From: Chimonanthus salicifolius
Lineage: Eukaryota; Streptophyta; Magnoliopsida; Laurales; Calycanthaceae
Direction of reading: 5' to 3'
Assembly (NCBI GenBank): GCA_013350335.1
Contig: CM023532.1
Location: forward strand, 97,397,853-97,461,852
DNA: 64,000 nucleotides
Part shown: piece after piece, positions 12,301 through 23,931 of the stretch
Layout: the number at the start of each line of letters is the position of its first letter
How positions within the stretch are numbered: position 1 is the first letter of the stretch
Translations under genes and position numbers: made by a program
The notes under the pieces: generated by a model
What the model saw: the letters and a program-made list of their open reading frames with translations, nothing else
Told to the model about the DNA's origin: nothing
Database searches by the model: none

Positions 12301-13393
12301 ACCTCTTCGTAAGCTTTGGATATGTGATGTTTATTTTAATCTATTTTGATGATTATGGGACTTGTATTATGATGAGTTTTAATTTATGAATTATATGATG
12401 GTGTTATGGATTATATTTTAAACATTATGCATTATATGGCTATGTATGGTATATTAAATTTATGGTTTATCTATATACTACATAGCATAATGCACGTACA
12501 TCTCAGGCATGGCATGGGCAGGAAAATAATGAAACCGGAGTCCATGCTCCGTCGGAGCGACCTAGAATCAGACATGGGGATAGCCTGAGGGCTATAACCG
12601 AAGTCCATGCTCCGTCGGGGCGATCGAGAATCAGACATGGGGATAGCCTGAGGGCTATAACCGGAGTCCATGCTCCGTCGGGGCGACCGAGAAGCAAACA
12701 TGGGGCCAATACATTGTATGATCATACGGATGATGGGTGGGACACATGACATAGGTACCCATGGCATAGCATTCATTACATGCTTATTTTGTTATATTTT
12801 ATTGTATCGGTATGCGTGTTATCACTAATCCATGTGCTAGCCCTACTCGGAGTCCTACTGGGCGCGTTGACTAACGCCCTACTTTTACCCTACCTGATGA
12901 CACAGGGAATGGTGGAAACAGTGGACATGACAGGAGCCAAGCTTAGGAGCTTGGGAAGCGCATTCTTAGTTTATTTAAGTTTATATTTTGGAAATGTAAT
13001 TTTGAGTAACTTAGCTCGTCGGACTGTATAATTTGCATTTCTTGCGATGGTTTGGACTTTACTTATGGACGATTATGTTTTATGATATAAATATGAACAT
13101 AGGGGTATTTTGGTAATTCAATGTTGTATCTTCCCTTCTATCTAAAAAACCGGTAGGATAGACTCTATTATCATGTTCCGTAATAATTATAATCCGCAAG
13201 CGTAGTTCCTACGCGTGAACCGTTCTCGTGGACTTAGTTCTGCGCACGCGTGGAGTTGGCCAGTTAAGGGTCGGGCTTTAGAAGTTCGGACTTAACTCGC
13301 GTCATGACTTCCGCGCCCTCTCTCACTCTTCATTTCAAAAAAAAAATAGACTCGGATTTTCGAAAAGCGAGTGAAAAAGGGGCGGGCGTTACA
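9362..13393 (+). repeat. Solo LTR S1 (4,032 bp) inside the integrase of A
   Basis: Starts TGTAATAACCC and ends GCGGGCGTTACA with a near-perfect 5-bp TSD and no internal region, so it is a solo LTR left by intra-element recombination. Along it: CCACCTC/GAGGTGG hairpin (9908-9928), an 11-bp-arm hairpin CCATGGTTGAC/GTCAACCATGG (9961-9985), a purine-rich leader, donor-like CGTAAGTG at 10597-10604, several GGTTCGGCCA hairpins (near 10805, 11206, 11466), CCTACC palindrome near 12290-12303, three 63-bp tandem units, CTAAC at 12871-12875 with a CAG at 12903-12905, a U5 hairpin at 13263-13296, then an A-rich run. Confidence 0.9.
12534..12700 (+). repeat. 63-bp tandem repeat, about 2.7 units, in S1
   Basis: TCCATGCTCCGTCGG occurs at 12541, 12604 and 12667, exactly 63 bp apart. 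Each unit has the form GGAGTCCATGCTCCG, then GCGACC, ACATGGGGATAGCC and AGGGCTATAACC. Related units sit at the same place in nearly every LTR of this window with family-specific lengths. Confidence 0.9.
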
Positions 13394-14101
13394 GGTTAAG
13401 TTCTCTTACAACAACAATTACCAGGCAAGCCTCCAGATGGCTCCATTCGAGGCATTGTATGGTAGACCCTGTAGATCACCAGTGTGTTGGACAGAGGCCG
13501 GTGAGCCTGCACTTATTGGACCCGAGCTAGTTGTAGAGACCACAGAACAAATTAAGTTAATGCGACAGCAACTACTCACTGCACAGAGTCGTTAGAAGAG
13601 CTATGCTGACAAGAGAAGGTGGTTCCTTGAGTTTGAAGTGGGAGACTTAGTATTCTTGAAAGTCTCGCCACGAAAGGGGCACATGCGATTTGGAAAGAAA
13701 GGGAAATTGTTGCCTAGATTTGTGGGACCGTTCCCAATCCAAAAGAGGGTGGGGGAAGTGGTTTATCAATTGGCACTTTCTCCACAGTTGTCATCTTTGT
13801 ACGATGTATTCCATGTTTCTATGTTGAGGAAATACAATCCTGATCCTTCGCACGTGCTGAATGTACAAGATGTTGATGTGCAAAGCGACGTGACTTATGT
13901 TGAAAGGCCGGTCAGAGTGATCGGGAAAGAACAAAGGGTGTTACGGAACTAAGCCATTCAGTTCGTCAAGGTGGTATGGGATAGACATGGTAATGAGGAA
14001 GCCACCTAGGAACTTGAATCAGAAATAAGAGCAGCTCACCCTGAGCTTTTTGTATACTTGTTTGAAACCCTACTTCGCTCGATTTTCGGTACGAAAATTT
14101 C
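13394..14101 (+). pseudogene. pol: Integrase C-terminus and chromodomain-like tail (element A)
   Basis: It resumes the integrase after S1: [20 protein letters not shown], then the GPY/F-type module (FVGPFPIQKRVGEVVYQL) and the chromovirus tail VLRN*AIQFVKVVWDRHG ending in HPELF. TAG follows LLTAQSR, TAA sits in the tail (RN*AI) and TAG replaces Trp in EEAT*ELES. The tail is the typical truncated chromodomain of Tekay-type elements, thought to guide integration to heterochromatin; that role is family knowledge, not seen here. Confidence 0.85.
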
Positions 14102-14110
14102 AAAAGAGGG
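14102..14110 (+). other. Polypurine tract of element A
   Basis: AAAAGAGGG, six bases before the 3' LTR start. This is the plus-strand primer site. The same tract is found in B, C and D at the same distance. Confidence 0.85.
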
Positions 14111-14681
14111 TAATATTGTAACATCCCGGATTTTCAAATGCATTATTACGTTGGATATTATCTATTTTAATTGTTAAATTTAAGATTTATAGATGGAATG
14201 AATGTTAGATGGGCAAAAATTGGGGCAATGGCCCAATTATGACACAACGGGTCGTGGATAGAGTTTGAATGAAAAATAAGTGGGTAGGCGTAATTAAATG
14301 GGTCAATTACCTAATTGGGACCAATGGGTCAAAGTGAATGGATTTTGGGAAGTAAATGGGTAAGGGATTAATTTAATTGGGTCATGTACCCGATTAAGAC
14401 CCAAGACATGCGATCCACCTCATCAAGTGAGGTGGCATGTGTATGAGGTGGCATGTAAGTGGCATGGCCAAGTGGGACCCAAATCCACCTCATCAAGTGA
14501 GGTGGCGAGTGGTCTAAGGTAACATGCATGGTCGGCTACCATGGTCGACTTGGTCAACCATGGGTGAGTTCAAATGGGGTGAGTTGAATTATATTGAGTT
14601 GGAAATTAAAATCACTTGAGTTATATCGAAATGAGTTCAAGAAAATCAAGTGAGTCAACGTGAATTGGGATTGAGTTGAAT

Positions 14682-14846
14682 GGGAAAGACCAAGCCCCAA
14701 GTGTAAGCCATGTGTCTCCTTGGTTGGGACACATGGGAAAGACCAAGCCTCAAGTGTAAGCCATGTCTCTCCTTGGTTGGGACACATGGGAAAGACCAAG
14801 CCCTAAGTGTAAGCCATGTGACTCCTTGGTTGGGACACATGGGAAA
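14682..14846 (+). repeat. 53-bp tandem repeat in 3' LTR of A
   Basis: GGGAAAGACC starts recur at 14682, 14735 and 14788 with a partial one at 14841, 53 bp apart. Each unit includes AGTGTAAGCCATGTG and CCTTGGTTGGGACACATG. S2 inserted in a fourth unit; the array continues at 20659. The internal CCATGTG/CACATGG segments make each unit a weak hairpin. Confidence 0.88.
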
Positions 14847-15899
14847 TGTAACGCCCCGCCCTTTTTCACTCGCTTTTCGAAAATCAGAGTCTATTTTTTT
14901 TTTTATAAATAGAAGAGTGAGCGAGAGCGGGACGTCACGACTCCAGCTAAGTCCGACCTTCTAAAGCCCGATCCTTAACTGGCCAACCATACGTGTGCAT
15001 GGACTAGGTCCACGAATAAGGTTCACACGCAATAATTTATACATGCGGAATAAAACATAACTGCGGATTATAATAGAACCTAATTCTATTCCATTTTAGA
15101 TGGCAAAGTAGTTCAAGTCTTGCCATAATTATCTTAACTTAAATATCAGAAATAAATCATTAAAACCATAACAAAATATCTAAATTATTACATGCCCAAA
15201 TGCTAGCTACTCAAATTACAAGTCCATGAGTAACTTAATCAGAATATAAACTAAACACATCCAAGCTCCTATGCTTGGCTCCGATCACGCTCATCGTTCC
15301 CTTCAACTCCCGTATCATCAACTAGGGCAGAAATAGGGCGTTAGACAATGCGCCCAATAGGTATTCCAAATAGGGTTAACACATAGTTAGTACATAAAAC
15401 ATATAGGAATTCTCCTCATCAAGGTATCCCCACAGTTGCCTTACGGACGCCCCGAAGGAGTGTGTTCTCCGGATTCTTCTTGATGGATAAAGCACATCAA
15501 GGTCTTCCCACGAATGCCTTACGGATGCCCCGACAGAGCGTGGACTTCGGTTACAAACTTCCCTCCATGCCATGCATGAGATGTATATGTCCACATACTA
15601 TGTAATAGAATAATCATAGCATTAAAACCTCATATTTGGAACATATTTTTTTTTTTTACAATATAAACCATCAAAATAAGAGATTAAACCATATTACATA
15701 ACCCATGGTTTCAAAGAGGTAGAATCCTGCCAATGACCACTTAATGTCCTTGCGTTTTTATTCGGAAACCGCTCACGATCGTACACCCTTTGTGAGGTCC
15801 CATTACCTTATAACATGCCAACCAATCAATCCCATGTCCTATTTGATTTACAATAATTTCCAAGTCCATAAACACACTTTGTGGGGTTCGGCCATACAC

Positions 15900-18530
15900 T
15901 GTAATAGCCCAGAATTTTTAAATCAATATATATGTGGCTATTATTTATTTTAATGATGGAAATTGGGAATTTTGATGGAATAAATGTTAAGTGGATCAAA
16001 ATTTGGACAAAGGCCCAAGTATGGTCCAATGGACCATGGATTGAATTAAATTCATTTAAATGGTCAATGATGGTTAATTGGGCCAAGGATGGTCAAATTG
16101 GGCCCAATACCCATTTGGGACCCAATGGGTCAAGATGATTTAAGCTCTAAGGTAAATAGGCAAGAAATAAATTTAATTGGGCCATGGGCCCAATGGTGAT
16201 CCAATAAGTGGGAATGGATTGAATTGGCTTAAATCACCTAAGTTAGTGATGAAATGATCAAGATGGCATAACCAAGTGGGGCCCACCTCCACCTCACCAA
16301 GTGAGGTGGCGTGTGGACTAAGGCGTAGATGGGGCCGACCATCATGGTTGACTTGGTCAACCATGGATAAGTCAAAGGGAATTGAGGAGGAACAAATTAA
16401 ATTAAGTTGATTTAATTAATGTGAATCACCTAAGTTAGAATTTATCAAACCTAGGTGACATGGCCGAATGGGACCCACCTCCACCTCATCAAGTGAGGTG
16501 CGGGTAGGCTAGAAGTTAGTGGGGCCGGCCACCATGGTTGACTTGGTCAACCATGGGTGGATTAATGGAGAAGAATCAAGGAGATTAAAGGGGATTAAAT
16601 AAGAATTAATTAACCTAAGTTGATGATCCAATTAATTAAATCATTCGGTTAGTCAAATTGGGTCAATTGGGGAGTCAAAGGGATAAGTCAATGGGTGGTT
16701 TCATCTCATTGAAACCACCCAAACCACTTAAAGAAACACAAACAAACCATGGGCTTAGGGTGGTGGTTTCATCTCAACCACCACCACCCAAAGCATGATG
16801 ACCCATACCTCTCCATGATGATGGTCAAATGGTCAAGATGGAAGACCAAACCACCCCATCTCAAGGCACCAAAACCGGGTGGTGGTTTTGTCCCAACCAC
16901 CACCACTAAGGCATGTAAGCCCATGCTTGGTGGGTGGAGGGAAATGATGGTGAAGTGTCGCTTAAGCAACCAAATGAGATGGGTTTTCATCTCATCCCAT
17001 TCTCATCTCACTCTCTCCATCTCTCACTCTCCAAAACCGTCCCTCACTCCAAAGCGTAAATAATGGCCAAAATGAAGAACCATGGGTTCGGCCATAGTGT
17101 ACTGCCGAACCCCATGGGGGATGTTTGTGAACTTAAGGGCTCCAAATGATAATCTTAATTGCTGATTTATGGAGCATAGGTTGCTGTTTTTAGATTCACA
17201 CAATTAAAAGGATCAATGGATTAAGATGGGACCCACAAACTAATTAGTAGGGTTCGGCCATGGTGTATGGCCGAACCCCACTAAGGCATATGTTAAGGAC
17301 TTAATCATGGATAAAACATGGGCTGATTATTGATATGTAATAAGGTACCGGACATCACAAGCGGTGCACGATCGGTGACCGGATTTATGGACAGAAAACG
17401 TAAAGGAATGTTAGTCGGTATTCGGTAGGATTCCTACCTTATTGTAAGCCATGGATTATGTGTTGTACGATTTTTTTCCTTGATCTATTTTGATAATCAT
17501 ATGATTGTTTTAAGATGGGTTTTAAGGCTATGAATTATATATATTACATAGCATATTGCATTTACATCTCATGCATGGCATGGGCGGGAAAATAATGAAA
17601 CCGGAGTCCATGCTCCGTTCGGGCGACCGAGAAGCAAACATGGGGATACCTTGATGAGGCTTTGCCATCGAGGGGGATGCCTAGTGTTGATCATATGTTG
17701 ATGAGGCTTTTCCATCAAGAGGGGTACTATGAGATATAACAGGAGTCCATGCTCCGCCGGGGCGACCGAGAAGCAAACATGGGGATACCTTGATGAGGCT
17801 TTGCCATCGAGGGGGATGCCTAGTGTTGATCATATCTTGATGAGGCTTTTCCATCAAGAGGGACATGGCACAATGATGGTATGGATGATAGGTGGGACTC
17901 ATGACATAAGACACCCATGGCATGGTATTCATTTTATGGTTTTTATTATATTATTACCTATGTGCTTGTTATCACTAATCCATGTGTTGGCCCTACTCGG
18001 AGTCCTACTGGGCGCATTGTCTAACGCCCTACTTCCACCTTAGCTGATGACGCAGGGGATGGCGGAAAGGAAGGACGTGACGGGAGCCAAGAGTAGGAGC
18101 TTGGGGAAGCGGGCTAGTTAATTTACTTAGATTTATTTTGGAAATGTAATTTGAGTAACTTAGTTCGTCGGACTGTAATAATTTATATTTCTTGCTATGG
18201 TTTGGAATTTACTTTTGGACATTATGATTTGAGGTATTTTAGTAATTTAAGTAGTGTAATCTTCCTTGCTATCTAAAATTGGTAGGATAGACTCTATTAT
18301 AATTCCGCATTAAGTTGTAATTACTCGAGCTTACTTTCTACGAGTGAACTGTTCTCGTGGACTTAGTTTCCACGCACACGTAGGGTTGTCCATTTAAGGG
18401 CTGGGCTTTAGAAGCTCGGACTTAACTCGTGTCGTAACATCCCGCGTCCTTTGTCACTTTTATTTAAAAAAAAAAAAATAGACTCTGATTTTAGGTCAAT
18501 TAAGCATAGTGAAAAGGGGCAGGCGTTACA
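15900..18530 (+). repeat. Solo LTR S3 (2,631 bp) nested in S2
   Basis: TGTAATAGCCC to GGCAGGCGTTACA with perfect TSD TACAC (15895-15899, 18531-18535). Contains CCACCTC hairpins (near 16281 and 16480), two CATGGTTGAC/GTCAACCATG hairpins (16342-16366, 16532-16556), TTCGGCCA hairpins (near 17086 and 17250), CTAAC at 18021-18025 and TTAG at 18040-18043. It is shorter than S1 and lacks the splice-donor-like site, so part of the leader-intron zone has been deleted. The insertion lies in the loop of a TTCGGCCA hairpin of S2. Confidence 0.9.
17600..17870 (+). repeat. 138-bp tandem repeat, about two units, in S3
   Basis: TCCATGCTCCG recurs at 17607 and 17745. Each unit holds GCGACCGAGAAGCAAACATG and two copies of TTGATGAGGCTTT with matching CCATC(A/G)AG, forming small hairpins. 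It is the S3 version of the GCTCCG module. Confidence 0.8.
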
Positions 18531-19860
18531 TACACCATGGCCGAACCTCACTGACTTGGTTTTAGTGCCTCTTTTGATTTATTAATCAATCACCACTAAG
18601 TTAATCATCTAACCTTATGAACACCGTAACTCCATAAAACATTTCCCATGGGGTTCGGCCATACACCATGGCCGAACCCATGGTCCATCATTTTCACCTA
18701 TTTACATCTTTGCCATTTATACAAATCCATAACCAAAACATTCCTCATGGGGTTCGGCCATACACCATGTCCAAACCCATGATCTTTCATTTTTGTCTAT
18801 ATTTACTTCTTTGCCACTATTTCCATGGCTAATTACCTAACTTATTTGCATGGCTTCAAGTCCAAAAATGATCCAAAATTGATTCCTTAATCCAAACATG
18901 ATCCACAAATGAATGACCCATTAAAATTTGATTCATGGGGTTGCCAAACCCATGATGTTCATCTTCATCCTTTAAATCCTTTATCATATTAAGTCCATAA
19001 ATCAAGTCCCTCCATGGGGACGATTAATCATACTCATATGTCATCATTTACAATTCCAAAGTCCATTAACATGACTTCCATTTTAAACCTTTAAAAAACA
19101 TTAATAACCTTCCATGGGGTTCGGCCATACACCATGGCCGAACCCTATGGTTCTTAATCTTCTCTTAGAATCATTCCTCCAAAATTATAATCCTTTAAAT
19201 CCATTAAAATATACACATTGAACTTTCATGGGATTCGGCCATTCAACGTGGCCGAACCCTATGGTTCATCATCTTCCCTTAAAATTACTTAGATCCATAT
19301 AACTTCCTTAATACTTTTCCATGGGGTTCGGCCATACAACATAGCCGAACCCTATGGATCATCATTGAGTCTTTAGCCATAATGAAATTAGGGTTTGGCC
19401 ATGCAATGGCCGAACCATGTCCTTAACCCTTGACCCTCTTTTCTTATTTATGAAATTTATCGAGCACTTACCGATTCTGCGACTCCTCCGGATTCTTTCT
19501 TAGCTCCGACTTGTTCCTTGGATCTTTTCTTTCCTTAGCCTCTTCTTCCTTCCTTCTTGATCCTTGTGAGAGGGTCGGCCTTAGGTTCTTGTGAAAGGGA
19601 GAGGATCTTGAGATGAAGCCTTAAGTCCTTCCTCCTTTGTCTTTGGGATAGGTCAGCCTTGTGTGAGAGGGAGAGAGTGAGATAAAAATATTCTAAGTGC
19701 CCCTTGTCTTTAGGTGTGGTTCGGCCAAGAGAGAGCTTGAGAGAGAGAGAGAGTCTAAAATGCAACCCCTTAGTCTTTTTTTGTTTAATGAAATTCAGCC
19801 AAGGGTCGTGTCCTTTGGTGACACCCCTTGCAACTCCCAAGCTCCTTTACCTCCCTCCTT

Positions 19861-20240
19861 AATGGTCCATTTGGGGGTTTCATCCATGAGATGAAACACC
19901 CATGTCCCAACAGTGTAGTCTTGACTTAGATTGTATATCCTCCACAAAACCGTCCCCTCTCATTCATGATACATTTTGGGGCTTTCATCCATGAAATGAA
20001 ACTCCCATGTCCCAACGGTGTAGCCTTGAGTTGGTTTGTGTAACCTCCACAAAACCGCCACCTCTCCATTAATGGCCCATTTGGGGCTTTCATCCATAAG
20101 ATGAAACTCCCATGTCCAACGTGTAGCCTTGTGTAAGCTTGTGTAACTACACAAAAACGGTCCACCTCCCATTGATGTTCCATTTGGGGGTTTCATCCAT
20201 GAGATGAGACTCCCATTCCAATGTGTATGTCTTGGTTTGG
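19861..20240 (-). repeat. 105-bp tandem repeat, four units, in S2
   Basis: TTTCATCCATGAGATGA-type cores at 19878, 19983, 20088 and 20191 are spaced 105, 105 and 103 bp. Units include CTCCACAAAACCGTCC and ACTCCCATGTCC. The repeats lie upstream of the pyrimidine/purine leader on the minus strand, that is in the probable U3 (promoter side). Confidence 0.85.
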
Positions 20241-20975
20241 TTTTTGAAACAACAAAAACACCTTCATCTTCACACTTCACTCACTCTTTAATTCAACTCA
20301 CCACTTTAATTTAACTCATTTGAAATCAACTCAATCCCTTGATTCCATTTCCAATTTAATTCAGCCCCACTTAATTTAAACTTGAACTCACTTGGTGGTC
20401 AACCAAGTCAACCACGACCCATTGGATTCCAATTAGGCATTTTGACCCAATTAACAAATTTTGACCCAATTAACAATCTTGACCCAATTGAATACACCTT
20501 ACCCATTTATTTCAATTGAAACCATATCCACAATCTGTTGGGTCTTAATTGGGCAATTGACCCAACACCTTGCCCATCTAAGGTCCATATCATTTAATTC
20601 ACAAATTAAATGGGCAAATTTCATATATATTGATAACTCAAAAATCCGGGGTGTTACAGGAAAGACAAAGCCCCAAGTGTAAGCCATGTGTCTCCTTGGT
20701 TGACCAAGGGACACATGGGAAAGACCACACCTTAATGTGGGTGCTTGGGAGGTTAGGGCTACAAAACCCATAAAGCCAATCCTCTCTTGGAGAAAAAAAG
20801 AAGAAGATAGAGTTCCATCTCATCCTCTCCCTCCCTCTTGAGCAAAAGAATCCTATCTCTCATCTCTCCCCCTCTCTTTACACCCTTGGCCGATCCTCTC
20901 TCTCTCACTCTTTATTTTTTTTAAAAAAAAATAGACTCTGATTTTTGTCAAGTGAAAAAGGGCGGGCCATTTACA

Positions 20976-21960
20976 TTTTCTCCCCATCATGATGACAGAC
21001 TCGTCTGAGACTTTGGGATGGCAGTATATTAAAGTCATCATTAGGCTACATGGTATACCAAGGACTATTGTGTCCGATAGAGATGTCCGATTCACCAACA
21101 GAGTGTGGCAAAACATACAGACTGCTATGGGAACAAGTTTATGAATCAACACAGGTTTCCATCCACAAACCGACTGTAGTCGGAACGCACAATACAAATG
21201 TTGGAGGATATGCTGAGAGCTTGCATGTTAGACTTCAAGGGTGGTTGGAAAGATCATCTACCACTGGTTGAGTTCTCATACAACAACAATTACCAAGCAA
21301 GCCTCAAGATGGATCCATATGAGGCATTATATGGTAGACCTTGTAGATGACCAGTGTATTGGACAGTGGCCAGAGAGCCTGCACTTATTGGACCTGATCT
21401 GGTTGTAGAGACCACGGAACATATCAAGGTGATACGACTGCATCTACTTACAACACAGAGTTGTTAGAAGAGCTACGCTGACAAAAAGCGAAGATTTCTC
21501 GAGTTTGAAGTGGGAGACTTAGTGTTCTTAAAAGTCTCGCCACGAAAGGGACACATGAGATTTGGAAAGAATGGGAAGTTGTCACCCAGATTTTTGGGAC
21601 CCTTTCCAATCCATGAGAGGGTGGGGGAAGTGGCTTATCGTCTGATACTCCCTCCACAGTTGTCATCACTACACGATGTGTTCCATGTCTCTATGTTAAG
21701 GAAGTACAATCCTGACCCATCACACGTGTTGAACGTACAAGACATAGAAGTACAAAGCGACGTATCTTACGTCGAAAGCCATGTCTGAGTGATTGAGACA
21801 AAACAAAGGGTGTTGCGGAACCGAGCAATTTCGTTCGTTAAGGTGGTATGGGACCGACATGGTAATGAGGAAGCCACCTGGGAACTTGAGTCATAAATGA
21901 GAACAGCTCATCCTGAACTATTTGTCTAAATTGTTTGAAATCCGACTTCGCTTGATTTTC
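20976..21960 (+). pseudogene. pol: Integrase C-terminal half and chromodomain tail (element B)
   Basis: The reading starts at MTDSSETLGWQYIKVII and IPRTIVSDRDVRFTNRVW (second catalytic Asp visible), then TAG/TGA stops and frameshifts through 21460. The 21510-21788 stretch is clean: DLVFLKVSPRKGHMRFG, FLGPFPIHERVGEVAYR, LHDVFHVSMLRKYNPDPSH. The tail reads VLRNRAISFVKVVWDRHG with a TGA before and a TAA inside. It is clearly dead. Confidence 0.82.
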
Positions 21961-21974
21961 GAGACAAAAATTTC

Positions 21975-21983
21975 AAAAGAGGG
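21975..21983 (+). other. Polypurine tract of element B
   Basis: AAAAGAGGG followed by TAATAT and the LTR start TGTAACCC at 21990. Confidence 0.8.
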
Positions 21984-22650
21984 TAATATTGTAACCCTGG
22001 ATTTTCATCACTTATAAATATATTGAATTTTGGCCATTTGAATTGCAAATTAATTGATTTAAGATTAAATAGTTGAATTGGACCTTAGATGGGTAAGGAA
22101 TTTGGTCAATTACCTTATTAAGACCCAATGGATCATGGGTAAGCTTGATTTTAAATAAATTGGGTAAGTCTAATTAAATGGGTCAATTATCCAATTGGGA
22201 TACAATGGGTCATAGTGAACTTAATTCTAAGGTAATTGGGTAAAGTCAAAGTAATTGGGTCAGCTACCCAATTAAGACCCAATACATTAAATCCACCTCA
22301 TCAAGTGAGGTGGCATGTAGTTGATGTGGCATTACCATGTGGCATGGATGGAAGCCAACTAGACAAGGTACCACATCATCAAATAATATGGCTAAGATAG
22401 CACCCACGTGCCATGTGGTGACCAAGTCACCACATGCATGGTTGGCTATGTCATGGTTGACTTGGTCAACCATGAGTGAGTTTAATTGAGTAAAGTTAAT
22501 GCTTGAGTTGAGTTGAGTTGAATTGGGAAGATGGAGAGTTTCCATCTCAATGGACATGAAACCCATGACTCAATGGAAGTCAAAGAGTCTCCTTGGTTAA
22601 ACCAAGGGACACATGGATAAGATGAATCATAATGAGTGGGAGTGGGCTGG

Positions 22651-22660
22651 TATACAAAGG
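22651..22660 (+). promoter_or_regulatory. Putative TATA box of the B LTR
   Basis: TATACAAAGG, about 60 bp upstream of a CT-rich tract. The same ten bases occur on the minus strand at the matching place in the 3' LTR of C (31201-31210), supporting a core promoter at the U3/R border. No transcript data. Confidence 0.5.
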
Positions 22661-23213
22661 GGCACAAACCACGGGGCACATCCCACCCCTTGGCTGATCA
22701 CTCTTCTATTGCACAATAACTTCTCTCTCTCTCTCTCTCCCACACCAACGCATCTGTACTTTGAGAATTAGTGAAGAGGAAGGAAGAAGAAGGATTAGGG
22801 AAGGAAATGACAGACTAAAAGAAAAGAAGGAGATGGGAAATAAGGTACGTGTAGAGGTTTACTAATATTGATATAAGTTAAAAGAAACCATAAGTTTGTC
22901 CATGGTGTGGCTGAGACTATGGGTTTCCTATTTGGTTGGAATGGATGGCCAAGTTTTGTTAAGGCCATGGAATTAAAAATCCATTCAAGAAATGATTATG
23001 GAATTGAGACAAACAATCAAAGGATTGAATTCAAAAACCATGTTATAATAGTACAAGGCTTTGATAGATTATGGAAAAGACTCTAGCCTTGCCTAGAGGG
23101 TAGAATAAATTCACTAGGAGTTATATGAATGATGATATATATATTTAAAAATGATAAGGAATGGATTTCATGAGGAAGGACCTAGCTATACAAGAAAACA
23201 GAGAAGACTAACA

Positions 23214-23775
23214 AACAGTCAGCCGACTGAATCTGGGATTCAGTCGACTGAACTGGTACTGATATTTGGGAGTTTCAGCCTATTGAATCTTATGATTCAG
23301 TCGACTGAACGTGGATTGGATTAAAATATACGGGGTTTATTTATGTTTCAGCCGACTGAATCTAGGATTCAGTCGACTGAACATAGACGTACCAAACAAG
23401 CAAAGTAATCTGGTGAGTTTCAGCGGACAGAATCTATGTTTCAGTTGACTGAAGGTATGCTTATCGAACACGTAAAAGGGTTGGTTGATAATTCAGCCGA
23501 CTGAATGGGAACTGGTCGAATACACAAATAATCTGATTCAAAGTTAGCCGACTGAATCTATGATTCAGTCGACTGAAAATAGATTGACCGAGAACACAGA
23601 GGGTTTGACCCAAAGTCAGTTGACTGAATCTATGATTCAGCGGACTGAAAGGTTGCGGGTCAGGGATATACAGTGCTTAGTTGGGTTTCAGTCGACTGAA
23701 TATTGTATTCAGTAGACTAAAAGTCTGCAAGTAAGACAGAGAACAGTAACTGGGCATGATTTAGTCGATTGAATT
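23214..23775 (+). repeat. Array of 16 GTCGAC-centred palindromes in the LTR of B
   Basis: Variants of TTCAGTCGACTGAA recur about 16 times. Most are in pairs about 22 bp apart, such as TCAGCCGACTGAATC and GATTCAGTCGACTGA separated by 3 nt (CTATGAT-type spacers in others); each pair is itself a 15-bp-arm inverted repeat. Pairs are 50-110 bp apart. Not coding: stops occur in all frames. Confidence 0.9.
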
Positions 23776-23863
23776 GAAAAGTTTTTATTTTAAATAATTT
23801 ACCATATGTTTCAGTCTATCTAGAAGGATGTAAGGGATGATGAGAATTAAATAGATAATCAAT

Positions 23864-23865
<2 letters not shown>

Positions 23866-23929
<64 letters not shown>
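23866..23929 (+). repeat. (TA)n microsatellite
   Basis: An uninterrupted 64-bp run of TA in the LTR of B. Confidence 0.98.

Positions 23930-23931
<2 letters not shown>

Larger units (their letters stand above)
14847..20658 (-). repeat. Solo LTR S2 (about 3.2 kb without its own insert), minus orientation
   Basis: Reads TGTAACGCCCCGCC at the left and GGGGTGTTACA at the right, which is an LTR in reverse. Perfect TSD GGAAA at 14842-14846 and 20659-20663. On the minus strand it has a donor-like GGTAAGTGC (G at 19471) and a CTAACGCCCTA module (15334-15344). At least ten GGTTCGGCCA/TGGCCGAACC hairpins lie between 15885 and 19420. It is split by S3. Confidence 0.9.
1..20975 (+). mobile_element. Element A: degenerate Tekay-like Ty3/Gypsy retrotransposon, left end outside window
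   Basis: The order is 5' LTR (1-2091, left part missing), PBS, gag, PR-RT-RH (triplicated), integrase, chromodomain-like tail, PPT, 3' LTR (14117-20975). It is interrupted by S1 in integrase and by S2 (with S3 inside) in the 3' LTR. The DNA right after 20975 is mid-integrase coding sequence of another element, so A inserted into element B. Without nested inserts the visible part is about 11.1 kb. The left TSD cannot be checked. The 3' LTR from 20746 on matches the window from base 1, which fixes the two LTRs as a pair. Gag and pol carry many stops, so A is not autonomous. Confidence 0.88.
14117..20975 (+). repeat. 3' LTR of element A, interrupted by S2/S3 and internally deleted
   Basis: Starts TGTAACATCCCGG after the PPT and ends GGGCGGGCCATTTACA. 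The LTR is in two parts, 14117-14846 and 20659-20975, separated by S2 and a GGAAA TSD. Its end jumps from the CTTGGCCGATCCTCTC leader directly to CTCTCACTCTTTATTT, so about 1.8 kb present in the 5' LTR (roughly 235 to 2025) is missing; the junction lies in CT-repeat sequence. It therefore lacks the donor, hairpin and acceptor modules. Confidence 0.85.

Noticed and set aside
12471..12776. Minus-strand ORFs over the GCTCCG repeats of S1
   Set aside because: Translation of a 63-bp tandem repeat (multiple of three), which keeps any frame open by chance.
16749..17063. 104-codon ORF in S3
   Set aside because: Proline/histidine-rich translation of CCACCACC-type LTR sequence; no homologue among the other LTRs.
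23214..23775. CRISPR-like array of short palindromic repeats
   Set aside because: Plant nuclear context, degenerate repeats, irregular spacers, no cas genes. It is an LTR-internal palindrome cluster.
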